Below are positions 35,260-40,674 of a DNA stretch of 40,674 nt, piece after piece (the first letter of the stretch is position 1; every line of letters begins with the position of its first letter). The stretch is taken from positions 1-40,674 of IMG/VR virus record IMGVR_UViG_3300021357_000004, one strand, 5' to 3'. A program made the position numbers and the translations under genes. The notes below the pieces were generated by a model. It ran no database searches and had not been told where the DNA came from. It saw only the letters and a list, made by a program, of their open reading frames with translations. Source of the stretch: a virus.

Positions 35260-37044
35260 TTATGGGCGTCGCGGGAAGCCTGCATTTCCTTCCATGCCTG
35301 TGGGCGCGTTTGGCGCCCCACCGGGCGAGCCCCGCTGTGCCATGAACGACAAGACGGTTGGGGGCAAGCCGGGCGCACCTCCACCAGGCGTGCCACCTGG
35401 CGCTCCAGGCGCACCCCCTCCCATCTTTGATAATACCACAAACTTGAAGTATTCGTCAAGATATATCTTGGCGGTCTCTTTCTCGCCTCGCTCCATCGCC
35501 GCCTTCCCAAGCGCGAGCGCAAGCGCGGCAGGGTGCGAGCGTTCCGCAAGCTGCTCTTTCAGCATTGAATCAATCAGCGCGGTATCGGGCAGGTGTAGGA
35601 AGTTCTCCCACAGCCATCTATCCGGCAGGAATGGCAACTCGCCCGCTCTCGCCTGCTGTGCGGCGGCCAAGCGCGCCACGTCGTCCTGTGGAAGTTGCGC
35701 GACCATCTCCACCTTGAATGGGGGCAAGTTGGCGATTAAGTCGGGGGTGATTGTGACCTGCATGTAGTCCTTATTGCGCCCCAGCCCACGCACTACCACA
35801 GGGTTAAATTGCCCACTTACAAACTGGTCCACCCACAACTCCACAATCCCCTTCATGGCTAGCTGTATGGCCTGAGTCTGCGGGCCTAGCACCGTGAGAA
35901 TCTGCTGGTTGAGTTGGGTGATGGCGTAGCCGGAGATGGCGAACGATAATTCTCCATACGTAGAGTACGGCAATCCCCCGCGCTGGAGCATGGCAGTCAC
36001 CGCCGAGAGTAATTGCAGCGCGTCCTTGGTAGTCTCGGGGGGTGGCACGGCCTGGTACTTGTCCTCGCGCCCCAGATATTGCACGCCGCTTTTCACGCTT
36101 GGATGCTCCTCAAGCTCGGTATCCTCCTCGTCGGTGAATACGAGACCTCCCGGCTCGCGCGCTTTCGCCATAAGTTCGAGCGTGACCGAGAGCACTTCAT
36201 TCAAGTGGTTGTAGAGCGGGCGGTTAGTAGCCAATACGGATTCCCCGTAATCGTCCGTACTCTCCGGCACGCCCTTCATGCTCATAGCGCCGGTGGGCGA
36301 CCAGATATTGGGCTGGAGCGGCACCGGCACGATTACCACGGGCACGCGTGGCGACCCATGTGGCGTCCACGGCTTGAGCATGACATCCGGCGTCATTACG
36401 GCGTTCATGTTCTCGGTGTACATGTCATACACCACAAGTAACTCGTCCTCGTCCCGGAAAGCGAGCTCGGCCTCCGGGTACGCCGACAATATCTGCGCGG
36501 CAGGTCGGCTAGTGCGATGGCACGCCCATAGCAGGCCCTCGCCCCCCACCTGCCAGTACACGTTGCGCGGGTCCCACGGGCGGGCAGAACCAACAGTGGT
36601 GCCATCCGCGCGGTTCATCAATAGCGCGCGCACCGTCACCCATCCCCGATTGGGTGAGAACCACGCAAGCTGGTTTCGCAATGGTATTTCCACCAGCGCA
36701 GCCAGCAGGTCGTCGGCCTGGTCGAGAAGCCCCAGCGCGAATCGCTCTTTGAGGTCGTATCGCCCGCGCTCCGCGCGTTGTGCATGGCCGTAGGGCACCT
36801 GGAGTAGCACTTGCGCGCCCGCGAGGAAGGCTACCACCTTGCGAACGAGCGCACCCGCCTCATTGCTGGTGAAGCTCTTGAAATCCGTGCCCGCCTCTGT
36901 GCCCTCCGCGTCCACGTTCGTGTCATACGGGTCGCCGCGTTGCAGTTTGTAGTCAGAGTCCATACGTGCGCGCCGCCTGCTGGTAGCCTGGTCCTCGCGC
37001 TCCACCATACGCACAACTTCATCTATTGGATAGGTGTCTGGCAT
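35260..37044 (-). CDS. Portal protein
   Basis: A 594-residue protein following the large terminase with a one-base TAATG overlap. The order terminase-portal, its size and features fit: an N-terminal helix with EREDQATSRRRARMDSDYKL, a stem with a hydrophobic helix, FTSNEAGALVRKVVAFLAGAQ, a central wing with NRGWVTVRALLMNRADGT, a helical crown (QQARAGELPFLP), and a Gly/Pro/Ala-rich C-terminal tail. Portals form a 12-mer ring at the packaging vertex. The C-terminal low-complexity tail is probably disordered. Confidence 0.75.
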   Translation of the reverse strand: MPDTYPIDEVVRMVEREDQATSRRRARMDSDYKLQRGDPYDTNVDAEGTEAGTDFKSFTSNEAGALVRKVVAFLAGAQVLLQVPYGHAQRAERGRYDLKERFALGLLDQADDLLAALVEIPLRNQLAWFSPNRGWVTVRALLMNRADGTTVGSARPWDPRNVYWQVGGEGLLWACHRTSRPAAQILSAYPEAELAFRDEDELLVVYDMYTENMNAVMTPDVMLKPWTPHGSPRVPVVIVPVPLQPNIWSPTGAMSMKGVPESTDDYGESVLATNRPLYNHLNEVLSVTLELMAKAREPGGLVFTDEEDTELEEHPSVKSGVQYLGREDKYQAVPPPETTKDALQLLSAVTAMLQRGGLPYSTYGELSFAISGYAITQLNQQILTVLGPQTQAIQLAMKGIVELWVDQFVSGQFNPVVVRGLGRNKDYMQVTITPDLIANLPPFKVEMVAQLPQDDVARLAAAQQARAGELPFLPDRWLWENFLHLPDTALIDSMLKEQLAERSHPAALALALGKAAMERGEKETAKIYLDEYFKFVVLSKMGGGAPGAPGGTPGGGAPGLPPTVLSFMAQRGSPGGAPNAPTGMEGNAGFPRRP

Positions 37045-38540
37045 TACTCGCCCCCTCGCGTCCCACGCTTCCGCTTGCCCTCACGCTTTCCAAAGAACTG
37101 CGCTCTAGGCCGCTTGCGTGGGCCAGCGCCGAGCGCGTGCGAAAAGTTATGCACCAGCCCCCGCCCGAGCGCCTGGATACCGTGGTCCCACTTTGGCTCT
37201 GGCTCGTCGCCAATCTGATTGCCCGACGCGTCGGTGCGCCATCGGTAAATATGCTCTTGATGGTCGAACGGGTTGGGCATCATGCCGAACTCGCTAAGTA
37301 GGCCACGGCATTTAGGGCTTATCACCAGCTTGGCTGCGCCGCTAGCACTAGGGACGAGGAAAGTCTTGATGCGCTCTATGCGTGGCAATAACCGCACGCG
37401 TGGATTGCGCGCCTCCTTGCCGGTGAACTTGCGCCAAATTTCCCTTGAGGAAGTGGTGGAGTGGTGCTGCGTGGCGTAGTGCGGGTCATCCACAAGCACC
37501 TCGAAGTCCTTGTACCACTCGCGGTGCCGCACGATGTCCTTAATAATTTCCTCCGTCGTGCGCCCGCGCTCATAGATTTCATCGACTATCCGCACTTGCC
37601 CCTCCACAATCTGCACCACCTCCACCGCGTGCGCGCTCTCCGTCCCATAGCCGGGGTCCTCCCACAACTGCACTTGCACTCCCGGCTCGTAAGTCACATT
37701 GCCCACATGCAAGTCCGGCCTGAACTCCGGGAACACCACGCCGGTTGGTAAGCACGGCTCGCCCTCGTAGCGTTCCTTGTACTGCGTGTCGGTCATCTCG
37801 CCGCGTATGCGAACGAGCTTGGGGTCATCGTCCCCACCGGGGAACATGTAATAGTTGCTCGCCGACTTGAGCCGGAACCACGCCTTGTCTGGGCCAGCAT
37901 TGCCCCACGCCTTCCCGAGCACCGTGAACCACCCCCACGAGGTCTCGATAGTGCCAGTCGCCATCAACCATGCATCGCCCGGCGCGGTGCGCTCCATGCA
38001 GCGTTCAAAACCTGCCAAATCCAATTGCCCGGCCTCGCAAATCACAATCCCGCTTGGCGCTTCCTTGCGTAGAGTGCGGAAATCCTTGGCTGACTTCGTT
38101 TTTATCTGCGCTAACACCAATTGTCGCCCCGTGCCGCCCATAATTTCGAGCATACCGGGGTTTATCTTCTTCACTTGCCGCTTGAGCAGACCGAGGGCCT
38201 GAAAATCGTTCTGCAAGTAGTGAAATTCGCGCTCAGTAGCATCATAATCTGACCCAACGAGCCAGTAAATGATGGGCAGCACGTCTGTAATCGGTAATCG
38301 CTGCGCTTCCGCGCGTGCGAGCGCCTTTTTTAAGTCCGGTATGAACTCTTTGAGCACCTTTTTCGCCCCAACCGCGCTCTTTCCCGCCTGAATTCCACCC
38401 GTAATCGCTATCAGTGTGGCTGGGGATAGCAAAACGGCCTGCTGTTCGGGCGTTGGCGTGTACCCCACAGTGCGAAACAGCGCGCGCGTGCGCTCACCAA
38501 AGGGCTGGAGGAGGGCGTCTTGTGTATTATTCACGGCCAA
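37044..38540 (-). CDS. terL: Large terminase subunit (packaging ATPase and nuclease)
   Basis: A 498-residue protein. Walker A is GGIQAGKS (48-55), Walker B IVICEAG (165-171) with catalytic Glu169, and the coupling motif MATGTIE (193-199). The nuclease domain has WEDPGYGTE (Asp295) and later LVDDPHYA with further acidic metal ligands. It powers DNA packaging through the portal ring and cuts the concatemer. The basic C-terminus (RKRPRAQFFGKREGKRKRG) probably contacts the portal or DNA. It overlaps the upstream gene by 14 bp. Confidence 0.85.
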   Translation of the reverse strand: MAVNNTQDALLQPFGERTRALFRTVGYTPTPEQQAVLLSPATLIAITGGIQAGKSAVGAKKVLKEFIPDLKKALARAEAQRLPITDVLPIIYWLVGSDYDATEREFHYLQNDFQALGLLKRQVKKINPGMLEIMGGTGRQLVLAQIKTKSAKDFRTLRKEAPSGIVICEAGQLDLAGFERCMERTAPGDAWLMATGTIETSWGWFTVLGKAWGNAGPDKAWFRLKSASNYYMFPGGDDDPKLVRIRGEMTDTQYKERYEGEPCLPTGVVFPEFRPDLHVGNVTYEPGVQVQLWEDPGYGTESAHAVEVVQIVEGQVRIVDEIYERGRTTEEIIKDIVRHREWYKDFEVLVDDPHYATQHHSTTSSREIWRKFTGKEARNPRVRLLPRIERIKTFLVPSASGAAKLVISPKCRGLLSEFGMMPNPFDHQEHIYRWRTDASGNQIGDEPEPKWDHGIQALGRGLVHNFSHALGAGPRKRPRAQFFGKREGKRKRGTRGGE

Positions 38541-39015
38541 ACTTCAACCCGCTCCCCAAAATCGGGTCCTCCGGCATTAAAAAGGCATACCCGCCCGTTG
38601 GCCGAGCTCTGGTTGGAGTAATTCGGGCCAAAAACTGGAGGCCCAACCGGGAAAGGGGACCAAACCAGGGCATCATCCCTTCCTCAAATTCCTCCACAAT
38701 GACAGCCATCTCGCCATCCGCCTGACCCCCCCGCACTCTCCCCAGAGCCATTTCCGGTGGGGCAGTTCCATACCGTTCTATTAGGGGTATCCTAATTTGG
38801 TCATTGATAAAACTACGGTTACGCTCGAAATCGCTCAACCCAAAACGCGGGGACTCGTCAATGCCAGGAATGATTAAGCCACCTTTACCACTAAAACTTT
38901 GGCTGAGTTGTGGTAATTCTTCCAATCTCGGGCGGCTCGCTTTGTTCTCAGACAACTTAACGGCTCGCCGGGCGGCGGCCTTTCCAAGATTCAAAAAGGG
39001 ATATGGGCTAGGCAT
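38527..39015 (-). CDS. Hypothetical protein between terminase genes
   Basis: A 162-residue protein between small and large terminase. It has a basic N-terminal helix (PFLNLGKAAARRAVKLSENK), a charged middle (RNRSFINDQIRIPLIERYGT) and an acidic helix (ADGEMAVIVEEFEEGMMPWF) followed by a GLQFLARITPTRARPTGG tail. The N-terminus (MP-PYPFLNLGKAA) resembles that of the 39469 product (MPNPRPFLRPALDA), so the two may be distant relatives. Function is unknown; a terminase cofactor is possible. Confidence 0.55.
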   Translation of the reverse strand: MPSPYPFLNLGKAAARRAVKLSENKASRPRLEELPQLSQSFSGKGGLIIPGIDESPRFGLSDFERNRSFINDQIRIPLIERYGTAPPEMALGRVRGGQADGEMAVIVEEFEEGMMPWFGPLSRLGLQFLARITPTRARPTGGYAFLMPEDPILGSGLKFGRE

Positions 39016-39482
39016 TACCGTGCCCCCACGAGCGCGTCAACCGCGTCCTCTAGCGCCGCGCCATCACGCACGGGGGCTGCGTCATCGCGCATCCCCATTA
39101 GCGCGTCGATGATGCGCTTCGCTTCATCCTGCGATACGCCCAGCTTGTACCCGTAGCGTTGTGGCATGAGCCCGCGCAGCGCGAACATGAGCAGGTTGGG
39201 ATAGCGCAGGATCTTATCATACTTCTCCTCACTCGCGGTCGCCCAATCTAGCACGCTAAACATCCGCGCTTCCAGATTTCGCGCGCGCTGTCCCTCAACC
39301 ACTTGCAGACGGGCGGCAAAGTCGTCGTCCTCACTCAGCCAGCGGTAGAGGGTATTGCGCGAAATCCCCGCCTGCGCGCACGCTTCCTTATCCGTTACTG
39401 CTTCCGCGAACTCGGTGAGAAACGAGTCCTTGCGCGCCCGAACGTCCTCCGGCGATTTGCCTGTAGGTCTATGGCTGCTCAA
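39015..39482 (-). CDS. terS: Small terminase subunit
   Basis: I choose TTG 39480-39482 (GGAGG seven bases upstream) over the longer frame reaching 39545; it overlaps the upstream gene by 14 bp. The 155-residue product has a helix-turn-helix, VTDKEACAQAGISRNTLYRW, typical of small terminase DNA-binding domains (phBC6A51/Terminase_2-like), then a helical ring-forming region (LEARMFSVLDWATASEEKYD and LLMFALRGLMPQRYG) and an acidic end. It recognises the packaging site and presents DNA to the large subunit. Confidence 0.7.
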   Translation of the reverse strand: MSSHRPTGKSPEDVRARKDSFLTEFAEAVTDKEACAQAGISRNTLYRWLSEDDDFAARLQVVEGQRARNLEARMFSVLDWATASEEKYDKILRYPNLLMFALRGLMPQRYGYKLGVSQDEAKRIIDALMGMRDDAAPVRDGAALEDAVDALVGAR

Positions 39483-40206
39483 GGAACGGCCTCCGCAATT
39501 TAATCCTTTGCTGCGCTGCGTCAAGCACATCCCCCACGCTCCCACCCATCGCCCGACTTGCCGCTATGTTATGCGCCCCACCTGTGCGCGCGCCCTCTAA
39601 TGTATGTATGTTAGGCAACGCATCACGTATCTCTCGAATCACCTCCCGCACCACACTCACCGGCACACCCGCCGCACCGGGGGTAGCCACCATCTTTAGC
39701 GCGTCAGGCCGGTTGGGATTACTATACTGTATTGTGGCGTACCCCACGCCCGCTCTCCCGCGCGCTTCCACTATCCGCAATAACCGCATCGCCCCATCCG
39801 GGCTCGAAAGCTCGAACTCGTGCGCGGGCTGTTGCAAACCACGCACGCCCGCGCGCGCATACGCCAACTTGAATCCCTCCCTAAGCTCGCGCGTATCGCC
39901 CAACTGCATCGCCCCACTCCCCCCCGCAAGTGGGGGCGGGTTGATAGGCCGCAAGAACCCACCAGGCGGCATACCCGGCTCGGGCGCACCAGGCAGGCGC
40001 ACGCGCCCCGCTTGGAACTCCTGCTCTCGCGTGAGCACACTTGGGCGCGGGGCGCCCGGCATCGCGCTAGCGCCGGGGAAGTCCATCCCTCTCGGCCCAA
40101 TGTTCTCGCGCGCGAGAAAGGGGTGCCCACGCGCGGCACGCGCTCGCTGCGCGGCAGCCAGCATCGCGTCTAGCGCGGGGCGCAGGAATGGGCGTGGGTT
40201 CGGCAT
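39469..40206 (-). CDS. First gene of the late arm, unknown function
   Basis: A 245-residue protein. ATG 40204-40206 is five bases after GAGGT and 20 bases after the -10 box at 40226-40231. The first 90 residues are Pro/Arg/Gly-rich and probably disordered. The rest is alpha/beta: RELREGFKLAYARAGVRGL, RLLRIVEARGRAGVGYATIQ, ALKMVATPGAAG and a late NIAASRAMGG. The order of strands and the G-x-G turn recall GNAT acetyltransferases only loosely. It is the first gene transcribed from the late promoter. Confidence 0.6.
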   Translation of the reverse strand: MPNPRPFLRPALDAMLAAAQRARAARGHPFLARENIGPRGMDFPGASAMPGAPRPSVLTREQEFQAGRVRLPGAPEPGMPPGGFLRPINPPPLAGGSGAMQLGDTRELREGFKLAYARAGVRGLQQPAHEFELSSPDGAMRLLRIVEARGRAGVGYATIQYSNPNRPDALKMVATPGAAGVPVSVVREVIREIRDALPNIHTLEGARTGGAHNIAASRAMGGSVGDVLDAAQQRIKLRRPFLEQP

Positions 40207-40225
40207 AGTTCGACCTCTATCCACC

Positions 40226-40254
40226 ATTCTAGCACGCGCACGCGTGCGTGTCAA
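40226..40254 (-). promoter_or_regulatory. Late-arm sigma70 promoter
   Basis: On the - strand, TTGACA (40254-40249) and TAGAAT (40231-40226) are separated by exactly 17 bases (40248-40232), one mismatch from the full consensus. The expected start near 40219 leaves about 13 bases to the ATG at 40206, with GAGGT inside. No other promoter of this quality precedes the long - strand operon, so it is probably the main start for the packaging and virion genes. Confidence 0.7.
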
Positions 40255-40279
40255 CCGGGCGAGCGGGGTGTGGTATAAT
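40251..40279 (+). promoter_or_regulatory. Divergent extended -10 promoter
   Basis: TATAAT (40274-40279) has TG at 40271-40272, giving an extended -10 element. The region 17 bases upstream (40251-40256, TCAACC) is a poor -35 and overlaps the -35 of the late promoter on the other strand. It points toward the gene at 40305. The two promoters would compete for or share one polymerase-binding area. Confidence 0.55.
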
Positions 40280-40304
40280 GGAGGGGGAAAGGGGGGAATT
40301 GGCG

Positions 40305-40502
40305 ATGACAATGTACTACCTTGGCATGGAGCAACGACGGAGAGAGCGAGAACAAGGCATCCCGCCATGGTCTAAGTGGGGCGACTACTTGTACGAGATA
40401 CACCGGGATGTGGAGGAGTTGTGCGGGCGCACGCTCTCGCCGGGCGAGGTGGCGGCCTGGCGGTTTGGGTATAGGATGGCAGACGTGCGTGTGGGCGCTT
40501 GA
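40305..40502 (+). CDS. Small hypothetical protein at the right end
   Basis: A 65-residue protein. ATG 40305 is preferred because GGGGGGAATTGGCG precedes it; the ATG at 40278 lies in the -10 box. The sequence is a charged helix (LGMEQRRREREQGIPPWSKW), a second helix (DYLYEIHRDVEELCG), then LSPGEVAAWRFGYRMADVR. It looks like a small DNA- or protein-binding helix bundle, possibly a regulator of the adjacent divergent promoters. Not recognised. Confidence 0.55.
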   Translation: MTMYYLGMEQRRREREQGIPPWSKWGDYLYEIHRDVEELCGRTLSPGEVAAWRFGYRMADVRVGA

Positions 40503-40527
40503 CAAACGCGCGGCGCGCGAGTACAAT
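40499..40527 (+). promoter_or_regulatory. Sigma70 promoter facing the right end
   Basis: TTGACA (40499-40504) and TACAAT (40522-40527) with an exact 17-base spacer make the best + strand promoter in the window. It fires toward 40674, where no gene starts before the end. If the genome is circular or permuted, it would drive the first early genes from 398 on through a leader of about 540 bases. Confidence 0.65.
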
Positions 40528-40674
40528 GGAATTGCGGGGGCGCGCATACAGCAAGTATTATTTGAGGTTCGGGCGACCGCGCACTCTATCCCCCCATCCC
40601 GGCTCGCCGACTTTTGACCTTTCTGATTGCGCGCGGTAGGGCTCCCTCACATACTCCCATCCCACTAAGACCTA
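40528..40674. other. Non-coding right end
   Basis: No frame with a ribosome site is visible. The stretch is a GC-rich sequence with pyrimidine-rich runs near its end (about 40585-40610 and 40640-40665). If the ends join, it is continuous with the gene-free left end (1-397). No direct terminal repeat with the left end could be seen by eye. Confidence 0.5.

Noticed and set aside
1-40674. Direct terminal repeats, integrase, attachment sites, CRISPR array
   Set aside because: Comparison of the two ends by eye shows no shared repeat; no recombinase or repressor-type protein, and no regularly spaced repeat array, was found.

Overview
The window reads as a nearly complete (possibly complete, circularly permuted) genome of a tailed double-stranded DNA phage of a GC-rich bacterium. 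It holds a full head-packaging set (small and large terminase, portal, scaffold, coat protein), phage-type replication and recombination genes, and dozens of tightly packed small genes with ATGA, GTGA or TAATG overlaps. I see no integrase, immunity repressor, ribosomal gene or ordinary tRNA, so it looks lytic. I see no tape-measure protein, which favours a short-tailed (podovirus-like) virion. This is inference from gene content. The host cannot be named; a secreted pectate-lyase-like gene points to a habitat rich in plant polysaccharide.

Layout. Positions 1-397 hold no gene. From about 398 to 19417 all genes are on the + strand: a run of microproteins, many with Cys-x2-Cys zinc-ribbon pairs (398-5371); a RepA/DnaB-like ATPase (5373-6329); an ERCC4-family nuclease (7168), a Cas4/RecB-like Fe-S nuclease (8474), a Sak4/RecA-like ATPase (9575), a nucleic acid ligase (10434) and a possible ssDNA-binding protein (11395); an Nmad1-domain protein fused to a zinc ribbon (12582); an 880-residue fusion of a family-4 uracil-DNA glycosylase with a 3'-5' exonuclease and a family A DNA polymerase (14033); and then a metallopeptidase, a DnaQ-like exonuclease and a ClpP-like protease (17176-18689). 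From 40206 down to 19465 all genes are on the - strand: small terminase, large terminase, portal, a 787-residue probable ejection protein, scaffold, coat protein, a long series of tail and virion proteins, and at the far end a group of membrane proteins around a secreted pectate-lyase-like protein. The two arms converge at about 19.4 kb. They diverge at about 40.2 kb, where two oppositely oriented sigma70-like promoters share their -35 region.

The most unusual element is an 84-nt RNA gene at 6660-6743. It carries the tRNA-like domain of tmRNA (acceptor stem with the G3-U70 alanine identity pair, A73, CCA end, T arm, the CUCGACGG and CGGACGCGG signatures), but the whole body with pseudoknots and tag reading frame is replaced by a short stem and a small hairpin. 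A second strongly structured stretch lies at 12102-12326 (six predicted hairpins) and a third at 3430-3537. The first two each touch a member of the same small TRGGW protein family. Other points of interest are an iterated GTGTCA/TTTCYARATA box array (1081-1302), two genes broken by a single event (a G7 tract at 2530; an in-frame TGA at 4191), a 15-cysteine microprotein among the virion genes, a Vsr-like nuclease among the tail genes, and paired TTGACA/TACAAT motifs with a 7-bp spacer.
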